Made by a program: the position numbers and the translations under genes
In this document: positions 18,583 through 29,124 of the stretch, piece after piece
How the letters are laid out: each line of letters starts with the position of its first letter
How positions within the stretch are numbered: position 1 is the stretch's first letter
The notes under the pieces: model-generated
The model's database searches: none
Told to the model about the DNA's origin: nothing
What the model saw: the letters and a program-made list of their open reading frames with translations, nothing else
Assembly (NCBI RefSeq): GCF_000375545.1
Contig: NZ_AQXF01000005.1
Span: 325,289 to 389,288 of the forward strand
DNA from: Kordiimonas gwangyangensis DSM 19435 = JCM 12864
GTDB lineage: Bacteria; Pseudomonadota; Alphaproteobacteria; Sphingomonadales; Kordiimonadaceae
Direction of reading: 5' to 3'
Length of the DNA stretch: 64,000 bases

Positions 18583-19737
18583 ATGATACGGAATATGGTC
18601 TCGGCCTTTTTGGCCGGTATACTGCTGACAGGCACGCTGGCCGCCAAAGACCTGGTCGTAAGGGCCCGCGAGCTTGGCATTGCGCCCGGCGTGCTGTCAC
18701 CGGGCGCCCACAACGCGATCACTGATGTGGACGGCGTCCGGGTCGGGCATGTCACGCTGATGGAGGGCGATCACATTCGCACGGGCGCGACCGCAATCCT
18801 GCCGCATGGTGATAATCTTTATCAGAACAAGGTGCCTGCGGCTGTCGTTATCGGCAACGGATTTGGCAAGATGATGGGCATTAGCCAGATCCTTGAGCTG
18901 GGTGAAATTGAAACGCCCATTGTGCTCACCAACACCTTGAATGTGCCCGAAGCTGCAAACGCCATCATCGGTTGGACTCTCAGCCAGCCAGGCAATGAAG
19001 ATGTAGGCTCCGTCAACGCCATTGTGGGCGAAACCAATGATGGGCATCTGAATGACATTCGTGGCCGCCACGTCACCCCTGAAATGGTGGTTGAGGCTAT
19101 TGAGAGCGCCAAAGCTGGCCCAGTCGCTGAAGGCGCCGTGGGTGCGGGTACCGGCACAGTGGCTTTCGGCTGGAAAGGCGGCATCGGCACCTCGTCGCGC
19201 AAGCTGCCCGCCTCGCTCGGTAGTCACACGGTGGGTGTGCTGGTGCAGTCGAACTACGGCGGCATCCTGCAGATGGACGGCATTCCTGTTGGGGAAGAGC
19301 TTAATCAGTTTTACCTGCAAGACCATGTGGCAGACGACCGGGCAGATGGCTCGATCATGATCATCGTCGCGACCGACGCCCCGCTCTCTGACCGCAACCT
19401 TGAGCGTGTTGCCCGCCGCGCCATGGGCGGCCTTGCGCGCACCGGCGCATCGCTCACCAATGGCAGTGGCGACTATGTAATTGCGTTCTCAACGAGTGAG
19501 GCCGTGCGCCGCACCCCAGCGCGCCGGAGCGAGACGAGCCAGATTGCCGACGTGCCGAACGGCAATATGTCACCGCTTTTTGAAGCCACGATCGAAGCAA
19601 CGGAGGAAGCCATTTACAACTCGCTCCTGATGGCCGGGGCAAACCATGACGGCAAAGGTTATAGACCGGGCGACAGCGGCGTGGCAGTGCTGCCGGTTGA
19701 GGAAGTACGGAAGCTGGTGAAAAAATATCACCCATAA
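18583..19737 (+). CDS. Exported P1-family (DmpA-like) aminopeptidase
   Basis: The 384-aa protein has an N-terminal signal (MIRNMVSAFLAGILLTGTLA). It carries the hallmarks of peptidase family S58/P1: APGVLSPGAHNAITDVDGVRVGH, LTNTLNVP, GTGTVAFGWKGGIGTSSR and DGSIMIIVATDAPL. DmpA-type enzymes are made as precursors and cut themselves before the nucleophilic serine of the GS pair. Here that is G256/S257, giving subunits of about 256 (before signal removal) and 128 residues, as in the family. Substrates are N-terminal amino acids of small peptides or amides. The ATG at 18583 follows GGGGAG; an in-frame upstream start would bury the signal peptide. Confidence 0.85.
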   Translation: MIRNMVSAFLAGILLTGTLAAKDLVVRARELGIAPGVLSPGAHNAITDVDGVRVGHVTLMEGDHIRTGATAILPHGDNLYQNKVPAAVVIGNGFGKMMGISQILELGEIETPIVLTNTLNVPEAANAIIGWTLSQPGNEDVGSVNAIVGETNDGHLNDIRGRHVTPEMVVEAIESAKAGPVAEGAVGAGTGTVAFGWKGGIGTSSRKLPASLGSHTVGVLVQSNYGGILQMDGIPVGEELNQFYLQDHVADDRADGSIMIIVATDAPLSDRNLERVARRAMGGLARTGASLTNGSGDYVIAFSTSEAVRRTPARRSETSQIADVPNGNMSPLFEATIEATEEAIYNSLLMAGANHDGKGYRPGDSGVAVLPVEEVRKLVKKYHP

Positions 19738-19794
19738 GACAGGCCCCACGCAAGCACCTGAATAAAAAAGAAAACAACGAACGGATAACAGACG

Positions 19795-20325
19795 ATGGCA
19801 AAAATAATCTTTGGCATGAATGTCTCGCTCGACGGTTATGTCGACCACGACAGGTTCGCGCCGGATGAGGTGCTGTTCCGGCACTGGACCGAACATGTGA
19901 AAGGCCTCAGCGGCAGCATCTACGGCACCGGCATGTATGAGATCATGAGCTACTGGGACACCGACGACGCGGCGTGGGACGACGATCACCGCGCGTTCGC
20001 CACCGCGTGGCGGCAACTACCGAAATGGGTCATCTCCAACTCGCTTGCGGCCACAGGGCCAAACACGACCCTCATCAAGCAAGACATTGAAAGCTTTGCC
20101 CGCACATTGAGGGCGGAACACACGGGCGAGATTTCAGTCTCCGGCCCCAAGCTTGCCAAAAGCTTCATGGACCTCGGCCTCATTGACGAATACCGGCTCT
20201 ATACGCACCCCGTCATCCTCGGCAGCGGCGCACCCCTGTTCCCCGGCCCCGGCCCGCGCCTGCGCCTTGTGGCTCAGGACCGTATCGGCAATGAGGTGAT
20301 CAGGCTCACCTACGTGCCTGCATGA
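19795..20325 (+). CDS. Dihydrofolate-reductase-like protein (RibD C-terminal domain family)
   Basis: The 176-aa protein begins IIFGMNVSLDGYVDHD and continues with GTGMYEIMSYW, WVISNSL, SVSGPKLAKSFMDLGLIDEYRL and HPVILGSGAPLF. These are the hallmarks of the stand-alone RibD C-terminal/YwjB-like reductase family, which has a DHFR fold and probably uses NADPH. The true substrate of these paralogues is generally unknown. It starts 57 bp after the peptidase gene on the same strand and is followed by a strong terminator. Confidence 0.8.
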   Translation: MAKIIFGMNVSLDGYVDHDRFAPDEVLFRHWTEHVKGLSGSIYGTGMYEIMSYWDTDDAAWDDDHRAFATAWRQLPKWVISNSLAATGPNTTLIKQDIESFARTLRAEHTGEISVSGPKLAKSFMDLGLIDEYRLYTHPVILGSGAPLFPGPGPRLRLVAQDRIGNEVIRLTYVPA

Positions 20326-20348
20326 TGTGACGCTTGTGCAGGAGACAT

Positions 20349-20380
20349 AAAAAAAGCCACCGTGGCAGGTGGCTTTTTAA
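20349..20380. terminator. Bidirectional rho-independent terminator
   Basis: AAAAAGCCACC (to 20361) pairs with GGTGGCTTTTT (from 20368) around the loop GTGGCA. T-runs lie on the 3' side in both orientations. It ends the reductase transcript on the plus strand and the tRNA-Ser transcript on the minus strand. Confidence 0.85.
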
Positions 20381-20381
20381 G

Positions 20382-20471
20382 TGGCGGAGAGGACGGGATT
20401 CGAACCCGCGAGGGGCGTTAGCCCCAACTCGCTTAGCAGGCGAGCGCCTTAAGCCACTCGGCCACCTCTCC
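20382..20471 (-). tRNA. tRNA-Ser (anticodon GCT)
   Basis: On the minus strand, GGAGAGG pairs with CCTCTCC as the 7-bp acceptor stem, followed by discriminator G and an encoded CCA. The D-arm contains GGCCGAGTGGCTTAAGGC. The anticodon stem-loop reads CTCGC-CTGCTAA-GCGAG with anticodon GCT. A long variable arm and the T-arm GGTTCGAATCC follow. The long variable arm and 90-nt length fit a class II tRNA for serine AGC/AGT codons. No integrase or attachment-site duplication is nearby. Confidence 0.95.
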
Positions 20472-20659
20472 GCCGCCGTGAATACCCAAGGCCCTCCCCC
20501 GAGTCAACGACACAATCTCGCGCGGCATAAAAAAAATTTGGCGCCGTTCCCAATCCGCAAAAATTCGACAGCAAGCTTCCATTGCCAAGCCCCCGTCTGA
20601 TGTGCACAAATATCCGCCAAAAGCGACCATCACAAAATCAGCTCACGGGGAGTAGACAC

Positions 20660-21979
20660 ATGAAATACCTGAAACACACCGCCGCCTTCATGCTGGCGAC
20701 AGCTATCAGCGCGCCGGGCATGGCAAGCGACCTGAACAAAGAAGTTGCCGACGATTACGGCTACCTTGAGAGCCTGTTCCTGGACTTCCACAAAAACCCG
20801 GAACTTTCCTTCCGCGAGACCCGCACGTCGGCCAAGATTGCGGATGAGCTGAAGGGCCTTGGTTTTGATGTCACCACTGGCGTGGCTGGCACAGGCGTGG
20901 TTGCCATGATGAAAAATGGTGACGGCCCCCTCGTGATGGTGCGCGCCGACATGGACGGCCTGCCAGTCAAGGAAAACACCGGCCTTGAATACCAATCCAC
21001 GGTTACCCAAACGGACATGAACGGCGTTGAGATGCCGGTGATGCATGCCTGCGGCCACGACATGCACATCACGAGCCTCATTGGCACCGCGCGCCGCCTT
21101 GTGGCGCACAAGGACAAATGGTCCGGCACCCTGATGCTGGTGGGCCAACCGGCGGAAGAAGTGATCTCGGGCGCGAAGGCGATGATCAAGGACGATATCT
21201 ATGGCCGCTTCGGTGTGCCGGATTATGCGCTGGCGCTTCATGTGGCGGCAGGTGTGCCTGCGGGCAAGGTTGTCTATAAGCCGGGCATCATGTTCTCGTC
21301 GTCTGACAGCGTGCACATCACCGTGCACGGCGTGGGCACCCACGGCGCGTCCCCGCACCAAGGCAAGGACCCGATCGTGATTGGCGCGCAGATCGTGAAC
21401 GCGCTGCAGACGCTGGTCTCGCGCGAGATTTCGCCACTGTCGCCGGGTGTTGTGACCGTGGGCACCTTCCACGCGGGCACCAAGAACAACATCATCTCGG
21501 ACGAGGCCAAGCTGACCCTGACTGTGCGCTCGAACGACGAAGAAGTGCGCGCGCAGCTGCTTCAAGGCATCAAGCGCATTGCCGAGAACACTGGTCGTGT
21601 CGCTGGCCTGCCGGAAGACATGCTGCCGACCGTCGAGCTTTCAGTGACAAGCGCACCGACGACGGTGAACGACGACGCACTGACCGCGCGTGTTGATGCA
21701 GCACTCAAGGAAAAGCTGGGCGAAGACAAGCTGCTGCCATACGTGCAGCGCGGCATGGGCGCGGAGGATTTCTCCGAGTTCACCATGACCGAAGAAGACG
21801 TGCCGGGCTTCTATTTCTATGTGGGCGGCACCCTGCCCGAGTGGTTCGAGGAAGCGAAAAACGGCGGCCCTGCGGTTGCTGGCCACCACTCGCCCTTCTT
21901 CAAGATCGCGCCTGAGCCTTCGATCAAGGCCGGTGTTGAGGCCATGACCATCGCGGTCATGGACCTGATGAAAAAGTAA
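20660..21979 (+). CDS. Exported M20-family amidohydrolase (hippurate-hydrolase-like)
   Basis: The 439-aa protein has a signal peptide (cleavage near GMASD, residue 23) and the M20D amidohydrolase motifs: LHKNPELSF-like [30 protein letters not shown] (metal ligands), GQPAEE (catalytic glutamates) and [13 protein letters not shown] in the dimerisation domain. It should cleave N-acyl amino acids or related amides using two metal ions. Export is less usual for the family but is seen in several proteobacteria. The ATG at 20660 has GGGGAG at 20647-20652. The VOC-family gene follows 11 bp downstream. Confidence 0.87.
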   Translation: MKYLKHTAAFMLATAISAPGMASDLNKEVADDYGYLESLFLDFHKNPELSFRETRTSAKIADELKGLGFDVTTGVAGTGVVAMMKNGDGPLVMVRADMDGLPVKENTGLEYQSTVTQTDMNGVEMPVMHACGHDMHITSLIGTARRLVAHKDKWSGTLMLVGQPAEEVISGAKAMIKDDIYGRFGVPDYALALHVAAGVPAGKVVYKPGIMFSSSDSVHITVHGVGTHGASPHQGKDPIVIGAQIVNALQTLVSREISPLSPGVVTVGTFHAGTKNNIISDEAKLTLTVRSNDEEVRAQLLQGIKRIAENTGRVAGLPEDMLPTVELSVTSAPTTVNDDALTARVDAALKEKLGEDKLLPYVQRGMGAEDFSEFTMTEEDVPGFYFYVGGTLPEWFEEAKNGGPAVAGHHSPFFKIAPEPSIKAGVEAMTIAVMDLMKK

Positions 21980-21990
21980 GGAGAGCCATC

Positions 21991-22404
21991 ATGGTGCAGC
22001 CCTTCCATCTTGCCGTACCCGTTGATGACCTTGCGGCCGCGCGGGCCTTCTATGGTGATATGATGGGCTGCCCCGAGGGGCGGTCGTCCGACCGGTGGGT
22101 GGATTTCGATTTCTTCGGCCACCAGTTTGTAGTGCATCTCGGCACCCCCGTCGGTCAGCCGGACCATAACGATGTGGACGGCAAGGCGGTGCCCAGCTTC
22201 CACTATGGTGTGGTGCTCGACTGGGAAGACTGGCACAGCCTCGCAACGCGGCTAGCGGCGGCTGAGGTTGAATTCATCATCGAGCCCGGCATCCGGTTCG
22301 AGGGAGAGGTGGGTGAACAGGCCACCATGTTCTTCCTCGACCCCGCCGGCAATGCGCTTGAATTCAAGGCCTTCAAGGACCCAAGCCAACTGTTCGCGAA
22401 GTGA
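21991..22404 (+). CDS. VOC-family (glyoxalase/bleomycin-resistance-like) protein
   Basis: The 137-aa protein is a paired beta-alpha-beta-beta-beta VOC fold: [37 protein letters not shown] and [15 protein letters not shown]. Candidate metal ligands are H6, the histidine of VVHLG and the glutamate of LEFK. This fits a small metal-dependent lyase, dioxygenase or isomerase; the substrate cannot be told. AAGGAG lies directly upstream. It sits between the amidohydrolase and the methyltransferase with gaps of 11 and 8 bp, suggesting one transcript. Confidence 0.8.
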   Translation: MVQPFHLAVPVDDLAAARAFYGDMMGCPEGRSSDRWVDFDFFGHQFVVHLGTPVGQPDHNDVDGKAVPSFHYGVVLDWEDWHSLATRLAAAEVEFIIEPGIRFEGEVGEQATMFFLDPAGNALEFKAFKDPSQLFAK

Positions 22405-22412
22405 GGTGAAAG

Positions 22413-22868
22413 ATGGGCAGGCTATCGAAAGACAATCCCTACCGTATTTTCCCGCCGCACCTGATGATCCTTGCGGCCATCGCGATGCATATTCTGGGGC
22501 GGATGGAGACCGGGCAGTCGTTCGCGCATTTTTACGGCCTGCCGCTCTGCGCTTTTGCGGTGTGGATGGCGTTCCGGGAGAAGAACCGGTTCATCGCATC
22601 CGGCACCACATTCTTCCCGGGCGAGCGATCAGAAAAGCTCGTGACGGGTGGCGCTTACAGATACACGCGCAACCCGATGTATCTGGCGATGGTGCTTTTG
22701 CTAGTGGGCCTGTGGCCCCTCACCGGCGGGTGGTCGCCGGTGATCCCGATCATCGCCTTCATTGCACTCATCCAGCATTATTTCATCCGCCGGGAGGAAC
22801 GTATGCTCACCGAAGCTTTCGGTGAGGAATACCTGGCCTATAAGGCAAGCGTCAGGCGCTGGATTTAA
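22413..22868 (+). CDS. Isoprenylcysteine-carboxyl-methyltransferase-like membrane protein
   Basis: The 151-aa protein has about four membrane segments and the C-terminal signature of the ICMT/PEMT family: GGAYRYTRNPMYLAM for cofactor binding and [25 protein letters not shown]. Such bacterial proteins are taken to be SAM-dependent methyltransferases, but their substrates are largely unknown. Its last 17 bp overlap the end of hutG on the other strand, and no hairpin separates the two genes. Confidence 0.78.
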   Translation: MGRLSKDNPYRIFPPHLMILAAIAMHILGRMETGQSFAHFYGLPLCAFAVWMAFREKNRFIASGTTFFPGERSEKLVTGGAYRYTRNPMYLAMVLLLVGLWPLTGGWSPVIPIIAFIALIQHYFIRREERMLTEAFGEEYLAYKASVRRWI

Positions 22869-23667
22869 GCTTCGCGACCTCTGGCCGCCACGCAAGCATG
22901 GCTTCCATCATGCGGCGGATGGGTGCGGCGACTTTGTTCGCGAGCTCCTCCCGGTACGCGAACGGATGGCTCTCGTCCATGTATGTCACCTGCGCCAGCT
23001 CAAGCTGGATGGCGTGGACGTCATCCAGCGGGCTGCCATAACGGCGGGTGATGTAACCACCCTTGAAGCGACCGTTGAGCACACTGGTGAAACCTGCGGC
23101 TTCCCGCGCGGCGGCATAAACCTGTTCGGCAAGGACAAGGTCACAGGACGCGCCGTCATTGGTGCCAAGGTTGAGGTCCGGCAGGCGGCCATCAAAGAAA
23201 CGCGGCACGTGGGAGCGGATGGAGTGTGCGTCCCACAGAAGCGCATAGCCGTGCATGGCCTTCACGCGCTCAAGCTCCGCCATCAGGGCGGTATGGTACG
23301 GGTGCCAATAGGTCTCAGCGCGTTCCCGCACTTCCACACTGTTTGGTTCCTCACCCGGCTTGTAGATCGGCTCTTCAGCGAAAGTGCTGGTGGGGCACAG
23401 TTCAGTGACGTTCTGGCCGGGGTACAGGCTTTTGCCCGACGGGTCGCGGTTGAGGTCGATCACATAGCGTGAAAATTCAGCCGACAGCACCGTGGCATCA
23501 AGGTCAGTGAGGAAGCCGTAAAGGCGCGGCAAATGCCAGTCGGTATCCGCGATCTGGCAAGCAGCAGCTGTCATGCGCCCGGCGAACGGGCCGAGCGCTT
23601 CACCGCAATGCGGCATGGAAACAACGAGGGGACTATCGCCCCGGCTCAGATTATACTTGGCACTCAA
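22852..23667 (-). CDS. hutG: N-formylglutamate deformylase
   Basis: The 271-aa protein has the N-formylglutamate amidohydrolase motifs [41 protein letters not shown] and [12 protein letters not shown]. It hydrolyses N-formylglutamate to glutamate and formate, the last step of the HutF/HutG branch of histidine degradation. The start is a TTG overlapping the hutH stop as TTGA, so it is coupled to hutH. It is the last gene of the hutF-C-U-H-G transcript. Confidence 0.92.
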   Translation of the reverse strand: MSAKYNLSRGDSPLVVSMPHCGEALGPFAGRMTAAACQIADTDWHLPRLYGFLTDLDATVLSAEFSRYVIDLNRDPSGKSLYPGQNVTELCPTSTFAEEPIYKPGEEPNSVEVRERAETYWHPYHTALMAELERVKAMHGYALLWDAHSIRSHVPRFFDGRLPDLNLGTNDGASCDLVLAEQVYAAAREAAGFTSVLNGRFKGGYITRRYGSPLDDVHAIQLELAQVTYMDESHPFAYREELANKVAAPIRRMMEAMLAWRPEVAKLKSSA

Positions 23668-25217
23668 AATCTAATGCTCCCGAGGTGGGTCGAGGGCAGC
23701 AGCGTATCCACAAATCGGTTGAGGGTGCCTGCCGCTACCAAGCGACGCACGGCTTCTATATCCGGCGCAAAATACCTGTCTTCCTCGTAAAAATCCACCA
23801 ATTCCCGAATGAGGGCATGCACGCTCTCAAGCGTCTCGCTGGACCGGAGCGGCCTGTGGAAGTCAACCCCTTGCGCCGCCGCGAGAAGTTCGATGGCGAT
23901 CACCGCGCCCGCGTTCTCGGCCATGTCATGCAGGCGGCGTCCGGCGAAGGTCGCCATCGATACATGGTCCTCCTGCCCCGCGGACGTGGGGATCGAATCG
24001 ACACTCGCGGGGTGGGCGTAGGTCTTGTTCTCGCTCACCAGCGCAGCGGTCGTAACCTGCGCGATCATGAAGCCGGAGTTGAGGCCACCGTCCTTGACGA
24101 GGAACGCCGGCAGGCCAGACATCTTGGGGTCCACCAGCAGACTGGTGCGACGTTCAGAAATCGATGCGATCTCGGACACCGCGATTGCCAGCATGTCAGC
24201 GGCCATCGCCACCGGTTCGGCGTGGAAGTTACCGCCGGAAAGGATGTCACCCTCATCGGGGAAGATAAGCGGGTTGTCGGTCACCGCGTTGGCTTCGGTG
24301 AGCAGGGTTTCTGCCGCCTGCCGCATCACACCAAGCGCGGCGCCCATCACCTGTGGCTGACAGCGGAGGCTATAAGGGTCCTGCACTTTTTCGCAGTCGT
24401 CATGACTGTGGCGGATCTCGGACCCCTCAAGCAGCGCGCGGTAGGTGGCCGCGGTATCGATCTGCCCCTGCTGGCGACGCACGGCATGGATGCGTGCATC
24501 AAAGGGCACATCGCTGCCTTTCATCGCGTCGACACTCATCGCGCCCGCGACCATGGCGGAAGCAAACACATTCTCGATCTCGAACAGACCCGAGAGCGAC
24601 AGCGCGGTTGAAACCTGCGTGCCATTGAGAAGCGCGAGGCCTTCCTTGGCTTCAAGCGCCATGGGCTCAAGCCCCGCGAGCTTGAGGCCGTCCTTGGCCG
24701 GCATCACCTTGCCCGCATGGCGCACCTCGCCGTAACCCAGCAGCACCGCGGACATATGCGCGAGTGGTGCCAAATCGCCCGATGCACCAACCGAACCCTT
24801 CGCCGGGATGACCGGGTATACCTCATGGGCAAGCAGCGCCAGAAGTGCATCAATCAGTTTGGGCCGCACGCCCGAATGCCCCTGCGCGAGTGAGGTGGAC
24901 TTGAGCGCCAGCACAAGCCGCACGACGCCGTCTTTGAGCGGTTCGCCCGTGCCGGTCGCGTGCGAGAGCACAAGGTTTTCCTGCAGGCGTTCCACATCGG
25001 CCGATTTGATGCGCGTGTTCGCCATCAGGCCGAAGCCTGTGTTGATGCCGTAAGCGGTCTCGCCGCGACTGATGAGGTCGGTCACCGTTTTGCGGGCTTC
25101 CTCGATCCGGCCCTGGTCGGACCGGTCAAGCGCCAGTTCTGTCGGTTTCTCGTATATATGCCTCAGGTCCTGAAGGCTGAACTCACCCGCTTTGCGGACC
25201 ATCTGATGTTTGCTCAT
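23664..25217 (-). CDS. hutH: Histidine ammonia-lyase
   Basis: The 517-aa protein contains the A145-S146-G147 triad in [14 protein letters not shown], which cyclises to the MIO electrophile. It also has the active-site tyrosine (Y56 in YGINTGFG), the segment [11 protein letters not shown] and the core of the family. It converts L-histidine to trans-urocanate and ammonia. Length matches the usual 500-515 aa. It follows hutU by 16 bp and overlaps hutG. Confidence 0.96.
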   Translation of the reverse strand: MSKHQMVRKAGEFSLQDLRHIYEKPTELALDRSDQGRIEEARKTVTDLISRGETAYGINTGFGLMANTRIKSADVERLQENLVLSHATGTGEPLKDGVVRLVLALKSTSLAQGHSGVRPKLIDALLALLAHEVYPVIPAKGSVGASGDLAPLAHMSAVLLGYGEVRHAGKVMPAKDGLKLAGLEPMALEAKEGLALLNGTQVSTALSLSGLFEIENVFASAMVAGAMSVDAMKGSDVPFDARIHAVRRQQGQIDTAATYRALLEGSEIRHSHDDCEKVQDPYSLRCQPQVMGAALGVMRQAAETLLTEANAVTDNPLIFPDEGDILSGGNFHAEPVAMAADMLAIAVSEIASISERRTSLLVDPKMSGLPAFLVKDGGLNSGFMIAQVTTAALVSENKTYAHPASVDSIPTSAGQEDHVSMATFAGRRLHDMAENAGAVIAIELLAAAQGVDFHRPLRSSETLESVHALIRELVDFYEEDRYFAPDIEAVRRLVAAGTLNRFVDTLLPSTHLGSIRF

Positions 25218-25233
25218 AAACTGCCCTACTCTC

Positions 25234-26892
25234 TTACTTTGCCAGCATTGGCAGGTTGAGGCCTTTTTCCCGCGCGCACTCCTGCGCGATCTCGTACCCC
25301 GCGTCGGCGTGGCGCATCACGCCCGTCGCCGGGTCGTTCCACAGCACACGGCCCACGCGTTTCGCGGCAGCTTCGGTGCCGTCACACAGGATCACAACGC
25401 CCGAGTGCTGGCTGTAGCCCATGCCAACGCCGCCACCGTGGTGCAGACTGACCCATGTGGCGCCTGATGCGGTATTGAGAAGCGCGTTCAGAAGCGGCCA
25501 GTCGGATACAGCGTCAGAGCCGTCTTTCATCGCTTCGGTTTCCCGGTTCGGGCTCGCGACCGAGCCACTATCAAGGTGGTCACGGCCAATCACGACCGGC
25601 GCCTTCAACTCCCCGTTTTTGACCATCTCGTTGAAGGCCAGGCCAAGGCGGTGTCGGTCGCCAAGCCCCACCCAGCAGATGCGCGCGGGCAGGCCCTGGA
25701 ACTGGATACGCTCGCGCGCCATATCAAGCCAGTTATGCAGGTGCGGGTTATCGGGGATCAGTTCCTTCACCTTCTGGTCGGTCTTGTAGATATCCTCCGG
25801 GTCGCCCGAAAGCGCCGCCCAGCGGAACGGGCCGATGCCACGGCAGAAGAGCGGGCGGATATAAGCCGGCACAAAACCAGGGAAATCAAAGGCGTCCTTC
25901 ACGCCCTCGTCAAAGGCGACCTGACGGATATTGTTGCCGTAATCGACCGTCGGCACGCCCATGCGGTGATAGTCAAGCATCGCCTGCACGTGCACCGCCA
26001 TCGAGGGTTTGGAGACCGCGGCGACGGCTTTCGGGTCGGTCTCGCGCTTCGTGAACCATTCCTCCACCGTCCAGCCGATCGGCAGGTAGCCGTTCACCGG
26101 GTCGTGGGCGGAGGTCTGGTCCGTTAGCGCGTCGGGGCGGATGCCTTTTTTCACCATTTCCGGCAGGATTTCAGCGGCGTTACCCAGCACACCGACGGAG
26201 ACAGCCTTACCTTGGCTGTGGGCGCGTTCGATGATCTCCAGCGCTTCCTCAACCGTGTCGGCGCGGGTATCGAGATAACCGGTCTTGAGCCGGTATTCGA
26301 TTCGGCTTTCCTGACATTCGATCGCCATGCAGCTTGCGCCCGCCATGGTTGCCGCCAGCGGCTGCGCGCCGCCCATACCGCCGAGGCCCGCGGTCAAAAT
26401 CCATTTACCCTTGAGGCTGCCGCCGAAGTGCTGGCGGCCCATCTCGACAAAGGTTTCATAGGTGCCCTGCACGATGCCCTGACTGCCGATATAAATCCAT
26501 GAACCCGCGGTCATCTGGCCGTACATCATCAGCCCTTTTTTATCGAGCTCATTGAAGTGGTCCCAGTTCGCCCACGCAGGCACGAGGTTGGAGTTGGCGA
26601 TCAGCACCCGCGGCGCATCCGTGTGCGTGCGGAAAACGCCGACCGGCTTGCCGGATTGCACCAGAAGGGTCTCATCCTCCTCCATACCCTTGAGTGTGGA
26701 GACGATGGTCTCATAACACTCCCAGTTCCGCGCAGCGCGGCCGATACCGCCGTAAACCACCAGTTCCTCAGGGTTTTCAGCCACCATGGGATCAAGGTTG
26801 TTCATCAGCATGCGCATCGGCGCTTCGGTTGCCCAGCTTTTGCACGTAAGCGTCGCACCATGCGGCGCGTGGATATCGGGGCGGTTTTTCAT
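25234..26892 (-). CDS. hutU: Urocanate hydratase
   Basis: The 552-aa protein has the NAD-binding and active-site segments of urocanase: [62 protein letters not shown] and [15 protein letters not shown]. It converts urocanate to 4-imidazolone-5-propionate using NAD+ as an electrophile. The ATG at 26892 has AAGGGA upstream. It lies 28 bp after hutC and 16 bp before hutH in the operon. Confidence 0.96.
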   Translation of the reverse strand: MKNRPDIHAPHGATLTCKSWATEAPMRMLMNNLDPMVAENPEELVVYGGIGRAARNWECYETIVSTLKGMEEDETLLVQSGKPVGVFRTHTDAPRVLIANSNLVPAWANWDHFNELDKKGLMMYGQMTAGSWIYIGSQGIVQGTYETFVEMGRQHFGGSLKGKWILTAGLGGMGGAQPLAATMAGASCMAIECQESRIEYRLKTGYLDTRADTVEEALEIIERAHSQGKAVSVGVLGNAAEILPEMVKKGIRPDALTDQTSAHDPVNGYLPIGWTVEEWFTKRETDPKAVAAVSKPSMAVHVQAMLDYHRMGVPTVDYGNNIRQVAFDEGVKDAFDFPGFVPAYIRPLFCRGIGPFRWAALSGDPEDIYKTDQKVKELIPDNPHLHNWLDMARERIQFQGLPARICWVGLGDRHRLGLAFNEMVKNGELKAPVVIGRDHLDSGSVASPNRETEAMKDGSDAVSDWPLLNALLNTASGATWVSLHHGGGVGMGYSQHSGVVILCDGTEAAAKRVGRVLWNDPATGVMRHADAGYEIAQECAREKGLNLPMLAK

Positions 26893-26920
26893 GGCATTCA
26901 GTCCCTTCTTGACGGGTGTT

Positions 26921-27649
26921 CTATGTGTTGTTTGAAGCGCCGACGGGCGAAAAGCGCGCCGTCAGTTCGTATCTGTCACCGGGGTAGAGGAGCCGCGCGT
27001 AGCTGGCGACCCGTTCCCCGGTCCAGGTGCGGCGGCCGATTTCAAGGCACGGGCTGCCGCGGTCAATCTCAAGGTATTTGACTTCCCGCGCCGACGCGCC
27101 CACCGCGCGCACCACATGCTCGGCACGCAGAAGCGGGGCGACCGCCAGTAGGTAATCGGTCGGTGTTTGTGCGGTGAAATCCTGCATGGTCAGCTCTGGC
27201 GCGATGCTCGGGTTCACCCAGCGTTCCTCCAGCTCCATCGGCGTGTTGTCGCCCTTGTGGAGCACAAGCAGGTAATAAGCCTCCGTGCCCTCGGCCCAGC
27301 CAAACTCGGCCGCGATGTCTTTCGGCAGCGCCCGCGCCTCAAGCGCCAGCACATCGGCGGACCAGACCTCACCGCGTGCGGCAAGCTCGTCGCGGATGCT
27401 CAGGATATCCGCCGCGTGCCCACGCATGCGGCGATCAGCGACAAAGCTGCCCATGCCCGCGCGGCGCAGAATATGGCCTTCTTCCGTCAACTCCCTGAGT
27501 GCGCGGTTTACCGTCATGCGGGAAACACCGAGGGCGCGCACCAACTCGTTCTCGCTCGGCAGCTTGTCACCGGCCACATAGGAACCAGCCTCAATGCCGT
27601 CCATAATATGGCGTTTGACCTGTTCGTAGCGTGGCAGCGGCAGGGTCAT
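26921..27649 (-). CDS. hutC: Histidine-utilisation repressor (GntR/UTRA family)
   Basis: The 242-aa protein has an N-terminal GntR winged helix (about residues 5-72: [34 protein letters not shown]) and a C-terminal UTRA ligand-binding domain (about 95-235). HutC binds urocanate, which releases it from the operator. The start ATG overlaps the hutF stop as ATGA. The probable operator is the palindrome between hutF and hutI, so the repressor controls its own operon and hutI. Confidence 0.92.
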   Translation of the reverse strand: MTLPLPRYEQVKRHIMDGIEAGSYVAGDKLPSENELVRALGVSRMTVNRALRELTEEGHILRRAGMGSFVADRRMRGHAADILSIRDELAARGEVWSADVLALEARALPKDIAAEFGWAEGTEAYYLLVLHKGDNTPMELEERWVNPSIAPELTMQDFTAQTPTDYLLAVAPLLRAEHVVRAVGASAREVKYLEIDRGSPCLEIGRRTWTGERVASYARLLYPGDRYELTARFSPVGASNNT

Positions 27650-29019
27650 TCCACGCCCTCCATCTTCGCGGCGATGCGGCCGACAAGCTCGCCATACCGC
27701 GCAAACACCTCATCCTCTTTGGCGTGTTTGCCCGCCCTCACTACCCACTCGCCAGCGACCATCACGTCGCTCACCGGATTCGGTTGGCCCGCAAAGACAA
27801 AAGCGTCCACCACCTGCGCATAACTTGCGCCTGCAAAGGTGGGGCAGGTGCGGTCCAGCACGATGAGGTCAGCGCGTTTACCAACAGCGATTTCGCCGAT
27901 GGGCTGGCCGAGCGCCTGCGCGCCCCCTTTTGCTGCCTGCGCCCACAGAAATTCGCCCGTATGGCCGCCGCCCTCGCCCGTCAGCACCGTGCGGGCTTGA
28001 CGCGTGAGGCGCTGGCCGTACTCAAGCAGCCTGAGTTCCTCGCGCGGGTCGATGCTGATATGGCTGTCTGAGCCAATGCCGAAGCGCCCGCCCGCGGCCA
28101 TGAATTCGGCGGCGGGAAAAATACCGTCACCGAGATTGGCTTCCGTCGCCGGGCACAGGCCCACAACCGCGCCGCGCTCAGCTATACCGCGCCATTCGGC
28201 CTCATTCACATGGGTTGCGTGGATGAGGCACCAGCGCGCGTCCACATTCTGGTTTGCCAGCAGCCACTCCACAGGGCGCTTTCCGGTGGACTTCACGCAG
28301 GCTTCCACCTCGCGCATCTGCTCCGCGATATGGATATGGATGGGGGCACTGTCATCAAGGCTGTCCATGGTCGCGATGGCAGGCGCAAACGCCTCTTCCG
28401 GCACCGCACGCAGGCTGTGGAAACAAAGGCCGAGTTTGTTGCGCCCCTTGAGGCGCGGCTTCAAAATCTTGAGCAGCCGGTCATACTCGCCGTCCGCATG
28501 CAGGAAAGGCGCCTGGCCCTTGCTCGCGGGCACACCGCCAAAATCCGCTGTCTGGTAAAGAACCGGCAGGTGCGTGAGCGCAATGCCCGTTTGTTCCGCT
28601 GCCGTAATGATGGCGTCTGACATGGCAAGCGCTTGGTCCACATGGCTGTTGTGCAGATAGTGAAACTCACCGACCGCGGAATAACCCGCCTTCAGCATCT
28701 CGATATACAGCGCGGATGCGATCACCTCCACCGCCTCGGGCGTCATGTGCGCCGCGAAATGATACATGGCGGTGCGCCAGCTCCAGAAGTCGGACTGTCC
28801 CGGCGTCCTGAATTCGGCTAGGCCCGCAAAGGCGCGCTGGAAGGCATGGCTATGTAGGTTGGGCATCGCGGGCAGCACGGTGGCGTGTGCCACAATACCC
28901 CTGGGCGGAATAACACCAGTTTCGACCTTGGTGACCAGGCCGTCAGCATCCACATGCAGGCAAATGTCCGACGCCCAATTAGCCCCGATCAGCCCATCTT
29001 TGAAATAATGTTTTTGCAT
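27646..29019 (-). CDS. hutF: Formimidoylglutamate deiminase
   Basis: The 457-aa amidohydrolase has the N-terminal zinc motif NLHSHAFQRAFAGL, then LCFHSLRAVPEE, HIHIAEQMREVEAC, HATHVNE and GSDSHISIDPREELRLLEYGQRL (split here). It deiminates N-formimino-L-glutamate to N-formyl-L-glutamate, feeding HutG. The ATG at 29019 follows GGAGG with five nt spacing; a TTG four codons upstream lies before that site. It is the first gene of the operon. Confidence 0.93.
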   Translation of the reverse strand: MQKHYFKDGLIGANWASDICLHVDADGLVTKVETGVIPPRGIVAHATVLPAMPNLHSHAFQRAFAGLAEFRTPGQSDFWSWRTAMYHFAAHMTPEAVEVIASALYIEMLKAGYSAVGEFHYLHNSHVDQALAMSDAIITAAEQTGIALTHLPVLYQTADFGGVPASKGQAPFLHADGEYDRLLKILKPRLKGRNKLGLCFHSLRAVPEEAFAPAIATMDSLDDSAPIHIHIAEQMREVEACVKSTGKRPVEWLLANQNVDARWCLIHATHVNEAEWRGIAERGAVVGLCPATEANLGDGIFPAAEFMAAGGRFGIGSDSHISIDPREELRLLEYGQRLTRQARTVLTGEGGGHTGEFLWAQAAKGGAQALGQPIGEIAVGKRADLIVLDRTCPTFAGASYAQVVDAFVFAGQPNPVSDVMVAGEWVVRAGKHAKEDEVFARYGELVGRIAAKMEGVE

Positions 29020-29031
29020 GCCTGCCTCCAA

Positions 29032-29055
29032 CTTGTATATACAGGTTTGTACAAG
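29032..29055. promoter_or_regulatory. Probable HutC operator between hutF and hutI
   Basis: CTTGTATATACAGG (29032-29045) contains the palindrome TGTATATACA known as the core HutC site in other proteobacteria. A second TACAAG half-site at 29050-29055 makes a larger inverted repeat with the CTTGTA at 29032-29037. The site is 13 bp upstream of hutF and about 70 bp upstream of hutI, so one repressor complex can control both directions. Confidence 0.75.
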
Positions 29056-29124
29056 TGAGGCTTTCTGTCAAGCGGCAGATGTGATAAACCCGCCACCATG
29101 ATGAGCCGGAAGGACGCCAAGCCC

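Noticed and set aside
20382-20471. tRNA-Ser as an integration site for a mobile element
   Set aside because: There is no integrase, no repeated tRNA 3' end and no change of gene content on either side.
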